From the NCBI GenBank assembly GCA_029448655.1, contig JACCLO010000004.1, forward strand, positions 3,782,001-3,846,000: a DNA stretch of 64,000 bases, read 5' to 3'. A program made the position numbers and the translations under genes. This stretch comes from Wolfiporia cocos. Lineage: Eukaryota > Basidiomycota > Agaricomycetes > Polyporales > Phaeolaceae. Shown here one piece after another: positions 37,380 through 48,237 of the stretch. The notes under the pieces were generated by a model. That model made no database searches and was not told where the DNA came from. It saw nothing but the letters and a program-made list of their open reading frames with translations. Numbering within the stretch: the stretch's first letter is position 1; the number at the start of each line of letters is the position of its first letter.

Positions 37380-38415
37380 TTGATGATGCAAAAGGCACAC
37401 TTTTTTGTAGTTAGTCATGCATGGAAGGATGCTTGTGACCTGAAATACATAATGATGCACTGAACGAATTGCATATCATAAGACGATAATGGACCTCTTG
37501 GCCATCGATTGCATCTGGATTGACCTCATCCTTGCTGGCTGTCCCAGTATTTCCATCCAAGTAACTTGAATCAGTCAAAAGCTCCTCAGATATCCCATTG
37601 TTTAAGCCTGCATGCACAACCTGATTTTCGGAGAGCTGGTAAATGCTAGCAGTGTCAGTATTGACATTCATACATATGTGCTGATCCTGAGGCCAATCTC
37701 ACAGCTGGTGCCTGTTGGAGCCCCTCTAGTAACACAGTGATTGATAAAACTCTGCTGATGCATTGTTACCATTCACCAGAACTCTTGTCATGAATCTGCT
37801 AACTCATCTTGTCATTGATGTGTGTGATGCGAGCTAGTACTGCCAGTTGGTGATGATGGAGCTGTAGATATATGTTTTGTGTGTCTCAGTAGATGAGTAT
37901 GCATGTCTCATAGCTGACACTAATGTGTTTGACATGTGACATGCCACTGTCTGTGAGTATCTCACATCACCATAGAATGAGGAATGCAATCATTTGATAT
38001 CGCTCATGACTGGCCCCAATAGCATATCGTGCTTGAAACTCATATGTCAGTGTGATCAGAGTGTCTATACTCACACATCTCAAGGTGGGTGGGGTGGGCA
38101 GAATGTATATTGTGCACAGTGGAACAGGCCACATTGCAAGTGCATGGACTATGGTGTGCAGTACATACAGCCATATACATGTACAAATACTGTGCTGATA
38201 TGGCATTGAACCATATCATATCCATATTTTATCTGGGTATTGCCGATCCATATACAATACAGCTGTATCTGTATCTGTACAATCCATATTCCATAAGATA
38301 CGGTACGATTTGGTGCCCTAGTCTCACCACTGTGTTCCAGAGACTGTCAGTTTGACTATATACCATATTTGGAATGGTCAGATGGGTCTAATTGTCACTA
38401 CCTTTCATATATTGT

Positions 38416-39090
38416 ACGAGTTTGATTACCTGCGGCTTCGCCACTGATGTCAATTGTCACTTATATATGATAATTAATAGAGTAAGAACATATCGAATTG
38501 TGAGTCCACCCAACCCGTCTCTGCCCACTCAGCCACTTCCGACACCTCACTGATGCTCGGTGTCGTCGTCACTGAGCTTGTAGTCCTGTGTCCACATATG
38601 TGGTCCCTCAAAACCTCCTGGGTTTTCTGGCATGTATCTACAGTACAGGCTATTTACGTTACAAAATCCTGTGGCACAGCGCAGGGAGGATGTGGTTGAA
38701 CGCGTGCGCTTGCAGGCAACGGGCATGGGAATCCACTGGCCAACTTTCCGGGTCGGTGGCACGAGCCCTATGGGACAACAGACAGCACGTGGCACACATG
38801 GAAAAGCACATGGCAGTTCCCACGCAATCCATGGCCCTTTAGTACTTAGACTAGCTTAATTACCTGTGGCTTCGCCACAATTTTGTATTCTAGCAGTTAT
38901 GATATATCTCTGCCCGCTCAGCCACTCCTCCACCTCGCTGACGCTCGGCCTTGTCGTCGCTTCGCTTGTAACACCTTTGCAACTGGCACGCGTGCCTTGC
39001 AGGCGCTGGGCGTGGGAATTCACCGGTGCCAGGCGCCCTATCTAATGGGAGCAGGAATGACACCTGTGGATGCCACACAGCAAATGTGGC
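38416..39090. repeat. Diverged direct duplication of a non-coding unit
   Basis: Two head-to-tail copies: about 38416-38800 and 38850-39090. Each starts ATTACCTG(C/T)GGCTTCGCCAC, then CTCAGCCACT...CACCTC(A/G)CTGA(T/C)GCTCGG, then GCAGGC...GGGC(A/G)TGGGAAT and a GGGA(C/G)(A/C)A region near the end. The second copy is shorter. Short frames through it are not family-like. Looks like a duplicated repeat fragment. Confidence 0.7.
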
Positions 39091-39244
39091 GTCCACGCTA
39101 GCTGCATGCGAGCACCTATGGTATGAGCTCCCTTTACTTTATGGATTGTTTTCCCACCACTGGCCAAATTCGGACAAAAGAATTTCTCAATTTTGATTTT
39201 TCAGACAAATCCACCTAGCTATTTTGTTCCTACCTTCAATTAGG

Positions 39245-39852
39245 CTATGATGCGAGACACTTAGTCACCGCTACTTTTGTACAACAGAGATAGCACATGC
39301 ACAATCACTTCAATTTCTAGCCAATTGACTCCTTTTAGGTAGAGGAACAACTCTGCTAAACCATTTCTTTTAAAACTCAAAACCGAATGAGTAATTCTAA
39401 GTGGTCACGATAAATTGGCCGCACCACGTGATGAGCGCCTGTTATGGAAAGTGAAGCACGTGAGATGTACAAATGCGGTAACTACAGATCAAATTGGCGC
39501 GCGACAGTCTCCGGCACACGCCTGTGCGAAGTGTAACGTCTCGAACTAAATTGCACTGGCGGTGGGCCATCTTCGACCTCCGAGCCACTACTAATGACAA
39601 CTGCAGCACGTTGGGCGCGCCGAGCTCCACGAGCTCGAGCTGCTGATGCCTTGTAACGATTCAGAGTGCGATGAAGTTTGGAGGGTGAGCACAGGAGGAT
39701 GAGCTCTAGGCCAGCTTTTTCATCACTCGCTACACTTGTTTCACTCTATATTCACGCCGGTAACATTAGCGCCCGATGATGCCAATCGCTCGTCGAATTG
39801 GCCGCTGTACATAATATATTAATAGGCGGTGACTAAGTGTCTCACATCATAG
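39245..39852. mobile_element. 608-bp MITE-like element, 27-bp inverted ends
   Basis: Left end CTATGATGCGAGACACTTAG followed by TCACCGC (39245-39271); right end is its inverse with one C/T difference (39826-39852). Interior is AT/GC mixed with no motif-bearing frame. No obvious target duplication, so the superfamily is open. Confidence 0.8.
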
Positions 39853-40475
39853 ACCGGTTATCTCTAGGCGCCAATTTGAGCGAGCAGTAAAAAAGTGGGG
39901 TCTCTAGGCCGCCGGCACCATAGCTAGTCATCTCGTTGATTAGGTTCATTTCGTCTCTATTCAGTGCGCAACCATTCGCATCGGTGCGGGCGACCTGCCA
40001 ACCCTCCGCATCTCCGCATCTCCCCCCTTCTACAGCGGCGTGACTTAAGGCTCATCCTGTCACCACGGCTGCAACTGTCTCTGATGTTGACGAGTTCCAA
40101 GTCGCATATACCGCATCAACGTCTACGAGGATGCGCCGGTGTCGATCGCGTTCATGCGACGCGCGCACATATCGCGGGCTCGGTCGAACTTGGTCATTTC
40201 CGAGGGTGCAGGATATTCCCGCGCGTCGGTGGTCCGCAGCCAGGAAACACCGACATGGGATTCGACGGCGTCGGGCAACAGCGATCAGTAAAATCAAGTG
40301 CTACCGTGCGATCTAGATCCATATCGCGCCCTGATCCGGCTCTATCTCCGTATAACCCGGACGGTCGTTCAGGCGCAACTACTATATTATAACTGCCGCG
40401 TGCACTTATCCCCCTCCTGCGCGACTCGGCTCCGTCGCTCCTTATAATAGCTAGCAGTCTCTCCTTGCAATTGCA
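39853..40475. other. Upstream region of the P450 gene
   Basis: 623 bp. Contains a minor AT-rich TATATTATAAC near 40,382, about 90 bp before the P450 start codon, which could serve as its TATA region. Otherwise nothing recognised. Confidence 0.5.
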
Positions 40476-42918
40476 ATGGCTCTGGTCGGCGAGGCCCTCC
40501 GCCTTGGCGCCCTCTGCGGTGCTCTGTGGCTGTTCTGGCGTGTCTACAAACATGTTTTTGAGCGGTCCCCGCTCGATAACATCCCCGGGCCTGCGTCCGT
40601 ATCCTTTTCGAAAGGTGATTGCATCCGTTTGTCGGAGGAGGGAGCGTGTTCTTGATGCGTTCGTCAGGTAACCTCGCCCAGTTCTATGACACACAGGGCT
40701 GGGACTTTCATCATGAGCTTGGGCTCAAGTATGGCCCCGTCGTGAAGCTCCATGGACTGTTTGGTGTGAGCGTGCCGCACAGTATATAGTAGTCATATCG
40801 CTGACATTGAGAGCAACAGAGCAAACAATTGTTCGTGTTCGATCCCGCGGCACTCTCCAGCATCGTCGTGAAGGATCAGTACTTTTATGAAGAACAGGAA
40901 GAGTTCCTCGCGTATGCATTACTTCATATGCCGTATTGACCCACCTTACGATGCCCGATCAGATCAATGCATCTCATGCTTGGCGATGGTCTGCTCGCTA
41001 CACTAGGTCTATTCTCCTACATGATCGTCAAAGAATATGGGCTTACAACACCACAGGCGAACAACACCGCTGACAGCGCAAGCTGCTGAATCCGGTCTTT
41101 TCTATCAATCACATGCGGCACATGGCGCCCATCTTTTACAGGATCTCAGGAGACGTGCGTCCTTTCATTTATATCTCAGTCGACCAATTTCATGGGTTAT
41201 GTGTGTACAACGAATACATGCGAATCCCGCTGACTACATATGCAAACAGCTGCGCGAGGCGCTCGCATCGCGCGTTACGGCGGGCGCAGCGGAGGTCGAC
41301 ATTCTTGACTGGATGGCGCGCACCTCACTCGAGCTCGTCGGCCAAGCGGGGCTCGGCTACTCCTTCGACGACTTTGTGAGCGACCGCGCAGACGAGTACG
41401 CGGAGGCAATCAAGGCGATGGTGTACGTGCCCTCCCTCCCCCGTCCTCCTTCCACGCCCCCTCGTCGTCTTGCTCTTATCTCTACCGTCACATCGCTCTT
41501 CCCCTTCTGCACTCCGCCCTCTCATCATACACCCCCAACCTCCATCATCCATCGGCCCAATTCCCTTACGCCAGCTAACACCCTCCCATCGCAGCCCAAC
41601 ACTCTTCGCGCTCCGTCCAATCCGCCCGTTCCTCCCGCTGAGCATGAAGCTCGGCTCGCCGGGCCTACGCCGGCGCCTCGTCGCGCTCGCGCCGAACCGG
41701 CACATCCGCCGTGCACAGGAAATCTCGGACGCGATCGCCGCGCACTCGCGCCGCATCTTCGAGGAGAAGAAGCGCGCGCATGCTGCAGGCGACGCCGCCG
41801 CCGTGCACCAGATCGGCGAGGGCAAGGATATCATGAGCCGCCTCAGTAAGTGTCCCTTGTTCCCCGCCGATCCGACGTGGGGCGCGCGCTGACGCCACGC
41901 GCAGTGCAGGCCAACATGCTCGCGGAGGAGGAGGACCGGCTCCCCGAGTCGGAGCTCCTCGGGCAGATGTCGTGCGTGCCGCCCGCCCGTGCTCAGCGCC
42001 GCACAGTCTGACTCTCCCCTAGGACGTTCATCTTCGCGGGCATGGACACGACGTCGGGCGCGCTCGCGCGCATCCTGCAGCTGCTCGCGGCGCACCCGGA
42101 CGTGCAGGCGAAGCTGCGCGCGGAGCTCGTCGCCGCGCGCGCAGACGCGGGCGGAGACATCCCGTATGACCGCCTCAGCGAGCTGCCGTACCTCGACGCG
42201 GTGTGCCGCGAGACGCTCCGCCTGTACGCGCCCGTGCCCTTCCAGGCGCGCGCGTGAGTGTCTGCCCGCTCGCCCTCGCGCACATAGCCGCTCACACAAC
42301 ATGCCAGCGCGCGCAAGGACATGATACTGCCGCTCTCCGCGCCGATCCGCGGCGTGGACGGCACGCTGATGAACGAGGTGCCCGTCCCGGCGGGCACGGG
42401 GATCATCATTGGCATCCTCGCGTGCAACCGCAATCCGGAGCTCTGGGGCGCGGACGCATTGGAGTGGCGCCCCGAGCGCTGGCTCGCGCCCCTCCCCGAG
42501 TCCGTCGCAAAGGGGCACGTTCCTGGAGTGTATTCGCATTTGTGAGTGCACTTGCGTCTGGCGTTGGTAGAGATGGTGATGACGTGTTATGTGTCAAGGA
42601 TGACGTTCTTGGGCGGGGGACGTGCATGCATGTAAGTATCCTCCCGGTCCACTTCGCAAAGACTCGTTGCTTACATTCATCATAGTGGCTTCAAATTTTC
42701 GCAGCTTGAGATGAGTGAGTTTTCATCACCTTTTAACTGGACACACCGTTCACTCATATGTATCAGAGATTGTCCTTGCCGTCCTCCTCCCGGCATTCAC
42801 ATTCGCGCCATCGGACAAGGATATCATCTGGAACTTCGCGGCCATCCAGTACCCTTCTGTCAGGAGGGAGAGCCTAAAGGCACAGATGCCGATGAAGATT
42901 GGACTCGTCAAGGCATGA
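40476..42918 (+). pseudogene. Cytochrome P450 with one in-frame TGA
   Basis: Thirteen exons fit in frame: 40476-40614, 40668-40765, 40820-40911, 40963-41006, 41057-41154, 41250-41422, 41595-41845, 41905-41971, 42023-42253, 42308-42541, 42599-42631, 42686-42714, 42767-42918 (547 codons). P450 marks are complete: N-terminal membrane anchor, proline hinge IPGP, I-helix FAGMDTTS, K-helix ETLR, PERW, and the heme loop FLGGGRACIG, split across the 42631/42686 intron. But codon 130 (41071-41073) is TGA, in EQHR-stop-QRKLLNPVFS, the C-helix where homologues have Arg or Lys. A CGA-to-TGA change explains it. No alternative acceptor avoids it in frame. So it is a very young pseudogene, a null allele, or a read-through candidate. 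A monooxygenase of unknown substrate is the ancestral role. Confidence 0.88.
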
Positions 42919-43305
42919 GCGCGCTCTCCGCGTCCTCCATTATTGTGGCATCAGCATTTAATTTTGTGGCGCCGACAATTTTGTCTTCGTAATTCTGGAT
43001 AGCGTGCTGCTGATGTCATGTGGGTTAGATGTCAACACGAGCGGGGACGCGCTATATCTGGCTTGCTGGGGCTTGGATCCAGCTGTACTTCGTAGATAAC
43101 GCATGTTCGTCGCTTGATTAAAGTTCTTGAATAGTGATATGGTACAACTCACTTGTTTGACACTAGCGAGCGCTGCAGAGACGTCATGCATAGAACTTGC
43201 ATTCACGAATCAGCATCTGACTGTGGCACGCAGGTGTGGTTACCAAATTGATTCAAACGAATGGTTCCATACAATTGTCGAGCCTTTCCGTGCGCCGTGG
43301 TGCGA
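42919..43305. other. Intergenic, nothing recognised
   Basis: 3' flank of the P450 gene (plus) meeting the 3' end of the broken membrane-protein gene (minus). Confidence 0.5.
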
Positions 43306-44651
43306 CTATGCGATGCATAAGTTAGCTCTAGAGACTGGCCAAAAATCCACTGTACATAGATGTCTAAGCACACACAGACTATCATATATAGTTACGGAGC
43401 CTCGGTACGTGCCATCGTAAAATGCCAGACGACCGAAGGGACCGATCCGGCAGTCTATTGTAACAACGTGTGAGATATAGTATGGCAGCATACGTGCAGT
43501 AACTAGCTGGATGCAGAACGCAGCAGCCGATCTGGAGTCATCGAGGTACATCTTGGAAATCGTGACATACCCACCGACCGGTACCGACAGGAGAAGCCCT
43601 ACAAGGAACGCAAAGATTATGAGTATGCACAGTGCATACAGGTTCTTGAGCATCCACCCGAACCAGCCCTTTTTTGCCGCGATATAAGCACGGAGTATAT
43701 TTTTACGCGATCGAATCGAGTTTGTCAGTTGCGGCCATAGACTCGAACCTTGTTGTGATTCTGTCATTGGTTGTGCTGTAGAGCTCTTCCATTGAGGGAA
43801 AAACTGTCCGCCGCAGATTAAAAGCGAGCATTGGCCCACGCAAAGCCATGCCAGTGTGAACCCACGCTGATATACGCTACTACTCTCAGCCTTGAACCCA
43901 GTCAAGGCAGATATGAGGATGTAGGGCAGAGCGCACGCTACAAGTGGATCCTCAGCCAGAGCTCCTCCTATTTGACCCGCACGGGAAGCCCCTCCTCAAC
44001 ACGGTCCGATTTCTTGCAAAGCTCGTGTACCAGCGCAATGAGAGTGGCTTTTCTGTCATGGAGATTTCATTGCTAATAGCACCGACCCAAAGCAATGAAA
44101 CCCCGGGATCAGGGCATTCGTCTGATGCATGGGAGACCAACCAGCTAAACGTCGTGGCTTTCCCATCAATCCTGGTCCTAACTTCGATTCGCTCGCCTCG
44201 CATGCGAAGCTGCGCTTCGACCGCTTCCCCAGCTGCATCAGGCTTGGCAGGAATCCGCCAATACCCATTGAAGAGCAATTCGTTGAGCATAATTCGAGCG
44301 CCTTTCTGTAGGGACCGGACGAGTTGGATCAGGGGGGAAGTGTAGGAGGAACGAGATGGTGCTGTAGGATGGTCACCGGGGTGATTCTGGGGAGTCGGGA
44401 TATTAGATCGTGCTATTGAGTCGTCCTGCGCGGAGGATTGTTGGGTTGTGTGTTGTCTCTGGGAGTCAACATCATCATGAGGAAGATGCTCGGGATTATC
44501 CTCTGGACTAACGTCCCTGATGAACTTTGAGTCCCCATGATTCTGGACGCTGACAGATGGCGCTGTCGAGCTAGTGCATTGTCCCTGGGAGTCAGCATCA
44601 TCCTGAGAACGGTTCTCAGAGCTATCCTCTACACTAATCGCCCCAATTGTC

Positions 44652-45550
44652 TGTCACACGCCAATTTCAAGCTTATAAGCACAGTACCTTTTCCGATCAT
44701 CGAGAGCACCCCTGAGGCTGGAAACCCGATGCCCCAGCTAGATCCAAGCCCTACACACCTATCACTACGGGAGCATCACCAGCCCCGCCTAAGAACCCTA
44801 GTCCCAGAGCCTACGCCACTAGCAGTCACGTGACCACGACCAATTACGATGAGCCCAGTAGCACCTAACCAGACCAACCCCTTGCTACATGGACCACACC
44901 TCATCAGGTCACAATCATCCAGACTCATGACTAGGACTCTGTCCACCCAATCAACCAAACCCTACACCTCCCGTCTCCACGAACCACCGCCATTACTGGC
45001 TACCCAGTCATTACCGACCAAGGACTCATGCCATTACTGGCACAGACAATGTACTATATGGACTAAGGCCCAAGAGAGGCCTTAAACCCCATAGCACCCA
45101 GGTCAATAAGGAACACCGACCACGGGCAGCCCTTGTCCGACTGAGAACCCTAACAGTCGCAAGGCACTACACACCGATCACAGCTGATCATGCTCGATCA
45201 CCCAAGGCCATTACCGGCCAGTCCACGATCACTAGCTACGTCACCGATCACGGCCCGACAAACCCGCCATTACCGGCTACGGCCCCGGTCTACGCTAGAA
45301 CCCCAATCACGGACTTAGAACCCCGCCATTACCGGTGAACCCCCGATCGACGAGAACCACTGACTCGGGTCTAACCCGCTACGTTGCCATGGTCGTCCCA
45401 CGCTCTACAATCTCACGCCCCGGTACCATTACAGGCCACCACGTAGCACGTAGCTTACCTCAGCGCTGACACCTTACAGGCCACACCATAACATGTACAA
45501 ATAGTAGTAGGTCTATATAATAGCCAGACAGTCTTGAGCGACCCTCAGAC
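44652..45550. mobile_element. Solo-LTR-like insertion, 899 bp
   Basis: Flanked by exact 5-bp duplications TTGTC (44647-44651 and 45551-45555). Starts TGTCACACGCC; the right end is ...GACCCTCAGAC rather than ...CA. A TATA-like TCTATATAATAG lies near 45,513. Inside, the motif CCATTAC(C/T)GG recurs at least six times (near 44990, 45031, 45210, 45269, 45326, 45424). It interrupts an exon of the membrane-protein gene; taking it out restores the frame, which confirms the edges. Confidence 0.8.
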
Positions 45551-46057
45551 TTGTCTTGGCCTTTGCAGTCTTAGATGCCCTGGACCAGGAAGGCGCTTTC
45601 ACGCGATTCCCCTTCCCCCGGGTGTGTGTCTGAGGTTGTGCTTGTGTCATTGTCCCGTTGAATAAGCCTCTAAAACCAATTGCTTCCTCTAGAATGTCGG
45701 TTTTGAGGAGATGTAGGTAATGATATTCCCCACTAATCCCTATCACAAATGGTATTACTGAAAGGCTGTAAGCTGCGTAGCCGTACCGACCAAGCTGGTC
45801 CCCTCGAGCGCGGTACAAGGTGTACATGGCAGATGATAGCTGGATGATGGATACCATCATCTTCAGGAGATTCTGGTGCCTGGCTAGCTTGACACCAACT
45901 GTCTTACAGAGTGGTTCTCGGAGGGACTTCAGTCAATTATCTTAATCTGCCAACTGCCCTTCGCTTAAGAAATCGCAGTTGCGAGCTAGGTTTGCACGCA
46001 GATTAATCTGCTGACTGCGGCAGATTAATCTACTGTGACAATAAAATGGTACCTCCC

Positions 46058-46127
46058 GGATTCGAACCAAGGACCTTAGTGCAGATCAGAATAACAGCAT
46101 CGCAGTATACATTAGCCAACTGAGCTA
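46058..46127 (-). other. tRNA-like module, left arm (A and B boxes)
   Basis: On the minus strand: A box TAGCTCAGTTGG (46127-46116) and B box GGTTCGAATCC (46068-46058), both perfect matches to pol III consensus, followed by CGGGAGGTACCA. The T stem and acceptor stem do not pair well, so it is not a working tRNA gene. The same module, with B box GGTTTGAATCC (one C/T change), lies inverted at 46432-46500. Confidence 0.75.
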
Positions 46128-46431
46128 CAGTGGAACTAGTGTCTGCCCCATTTTAAGCAATATATAGAGTATTTTGTAAACTTCATTTTCGCAGTTTAAC
46201 ATCATCCATAACACAAATACAAATGAATCTGCCTCTAAAGACCTGTGATTCCAGTGTATTCAGCTTTCCCATGGTGAGTTGCTCCAGGTCAAGCATGGTA
46301 AATCAAGCTACCACTATCATTGATTTCTGTATGCTTGTTGGAGCAGTTAGTTGCCTTGATGATTTGTGAATATTGTGTGTAAAATTTGCGTTATATATAT
46401 TTTGATTGGTCAAGGGTAACTGTTGCCAATA

Positions 46432-46500
46432 TGGCTCAGTTGGCTAATTATGCTGCGATGTTCTTATTCTGATCTGCGCTAAGGTCCTTGGTTTGAATCC
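46432..46500 (+). other. tRNA-like module, right arm
   Basis: Plus strand: A box TGGCTCAGTTGG (46432-46443) and B-box-like GGTTTGAATCC (46490-46500). It is the inverted partner of 46058-46127 and points outward, toward the right end of the element. Confidence 0.7.
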
Positions 46501-46841
46501 GGGAGGTACCATTTTATTGTCACAGCTGCCGCAGTTAGCAGATTAATCTGCGTGCAAACCTAGCTCGCAACTGCGATTTCTTAAGCGAAGGGCAGTTGGC
46601 AGATTAAGATAATTGACTGAAACTCTACGTTCTCGGAGGACGTTCGCCATCCAGTTTGCATCAATCTTTGTCAAGGCATAGCCCTTGGGCAGCTTTGCTA
46701 AGCCCTGTATGGTATATGCCCTATCATGAAGTGTGTGATGGGATTCCGCATACTTTGGCCTAGGGACGACTTCAATCTGAATCTGAGCACTTCAATAGTT
46801 GCATACGTCAACCAAAAGACAAAAATGCTCAAGAACGGTAG

Positions 46842-48237
46842 AGTTTCAGTGCCACAGATGCATCTTTAGAGACACCGCAGATGCATCTGGGGCACTCTAA
46901 GTCATCGAGATTAGGCGCCTGTTAGTACCAAAATAAAGCGTCGCAAGCCGGGAATCGAACCAGGAACCATGAGACCTCAGTGAAACAGCAACCAAAACCA
47001 CTCAGCTAAAGCGGTTAGTGATAGGAAGATCCCACACAAATACATAGTCAGTAGTTGATATAATAACGGTTGTAAAAAAATTAACATTCTGCTCATATGT
47101 CAGTAAGCTCAAGTGTTCCTTGAACTCAGAATGCATCTCTTTATTAATGTATCCCACAACCCATATGTGTCTGCAATGAGGTAGGGATGCTGTCATAGAT
47201 TACCTACAGGGCAATATGGAACATTGCACTAAGGTGTGACTTGACAACCAACAGCCACGGCGATGAAAGGACATTAAATGGATCATATTGACAATATGTG
47301 ACTGGATACCAAGACCATCTGGTGAAGTGGTATGGGTTGCGAGTTCGCTGATCCCAGGTCAAGTGTGTCACGGTTTTCGCCGTTGACTAAGGGTACGCCT
47401 ATCTTTTCGCCTTTCTTTTAGGCCTCTAGCGTATACCTCGCACCCCAGTCCCCTAGTTCCCGCTGTCCTCGTCATACGCTTACCTTAGCCAGGTAGTCAC
47501 GTGACCCATAGATTAGATAGTAGCATCCTTCCAGACAGCGTTAGCTTATCGTTAGCCTAGCGTTATCATAACGTTAGCTTAGCGTTGGCACTAACCTAGC
47601 GCCTGTCCTACCGGCGTCAGCCTTACAGCTGACGTCACACATTATGCACAGCCTTGTAGCTATGGGGATGACCCTAGATACTTAGGCCTCCAGCCTGGGC
47701 CCTTATGGTCTAGGCTTTTATGCTTACCTCGTTACATGTGACGTGTGCCCTTACAGGCGCACAGACCATTACTTTAGGGTAGTACCTTAGATAGTGGTCT
47801 GTCCATGTACATATATGCCTCGTTCTTTGGCCTTAGAGCCTTAGAACGATTATTCTCGACTTTGGGGCTTAGTCCCCCGGTTATGCCATCTGCGTTTGCT
47901 TGTGCACTTCGACACCGACCTCTGGCCTTAGTTGGCCCCTTCAAGGTCTCTGCCTACAACCTCTGGCTTCACTCTTAGACCGCTAGTCTGTGCGACAGCC
48001 ATTCGTGGCCGTTACGTCGCCCCTCTATACGGTCCTCAAGCCATGTTAGTGCCTTGTGGGCAATGACGGTATTTCTGCGTCAAAGTGTTCAAACCCCGCA
48101 CAGGTATTTCTTGCGCAGATGCATCTTATTTTATTCAGATGCATCTATGCAGCATGCTTGGGCATTAAGATGGCTTAGAGAGCCCCAGATGCATCTGCAG
48201 TGTCTCTAAAGATGCATCTCCGGCACTGAAGTCCCTC
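46842..48237. mobile_element. Second tRNA-like inverted-end element, with an LTR nested in it
   Basis: Flanked by CAAGAACGGTAG (46830-46841) and CAAGAACGATAG (48238-48249), a 12-bp duplication with one G/A change. Without the nested 47364-48035 insert and its extra TCAAG it is 719 bp, close to the 704 bp of its neighbour. Ends are inverse: AGTTTCAGTGCC(A/G)... and ...GGCACTGAAGTCC, related to the neighbour's GACTTCAGT/ACTGAAACT ends. Arms hold repeated CAGATGCATCT palindromes. The left arm has a minus-strand tRNA-like module with B box GGTTCGATTCC (46961-46951) and A box TAGCTGAGTGG (47008-46998). The right-arm module (about 47310-47363 plus 48041 on) is decayed and cut by the LTR. Confidence 0.82.
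47364..48035. mobile_element. Nested solo-LTR-like insertion, 672 bp
   Basis: Starts TGTGTCACGGTTTTCGCCG and is flanked by TCAAG on both sides (47359-47363, 48036-48040). The right end ...ATACGGTCC is not the usual CA. Contains a run of CGTTAGCCTA-like words (47540-47590) and an ATATATGCC TATA-like site near 47,813. It splits the tRNA-like module of the host element, so it came later. Confidence 0.65.

Larger units (their letters stand above)
33393..38320 (-). mobile_element. hAT DNA transposon, 4.9 kb, complete ends
   Basis: Flanked by perfect 8-bp target duplications GTCTCACC at 33385-33392 and 38321-38328, the hAT signature. The ends are TAGGGCACCAATTGTAC... and the inverse ...GTACGATTTGGTGCCCTA; just inside, both ends are rich in subterminal ATATGGATATGG/CCATATCCATAT words (33415-33540 and 38205-38300). 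The transposase lies on the minus strand (separate entry) and is broken. A possible solo LTR sits inside at 36732-37379. Recent enough to keep its target duplication, old enough to have lost its coding capacity. Confidence 0.93.
45925..46628. mobile_element. 704-bp element with long inverted ends carrying tRNA-like modules
   Basis: Flanked by exact 11-bp duplications GTTCTCGGAGG (45914-45924 and 46629-46639) and inserted in an exon of the membrane-protein gene. The two arms (about 45925-46135 and 46432-46628) are inverted copies: CAGTCAATTATCTTAATCTG, AACTGCCCTTCGCTTAAGAA and GCGAGCTAGGTTTGCACGCA occur in one arm and as inverse in the other. Each arm ends inward in a tRNA-like module with pol III A and B boxes pointing outward. 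The 290-bp centre is AT-rich and not coding. Size, arm length and 11-bp duplication would fit a Mutator-type MITE; the tRNA-like parts would fit SINEs. Confidence 0.88.

Noticed and set aside
41325..42551. 408-codon open frame on the minus strand
   Set aside because: Lies antisense to P450 exons in GC-rich sequence; low-complexity Arg/Ala composition, no motif. A shadow of the P450 gene.
46040..46140. A tRNA gene on the minus strand
   Set aside because: A and B boxes are perfect but the acceptor and T stems do not pair and the same sequence is inverted at 46432-46512 inside one mobile element. Kept as a tRNA-like module.
46930..47010. Another tRNA gene on the minus strand
   Set aside because: Good A and B boxes, poor cloverleaf, and located in the arm of a second mobile element.
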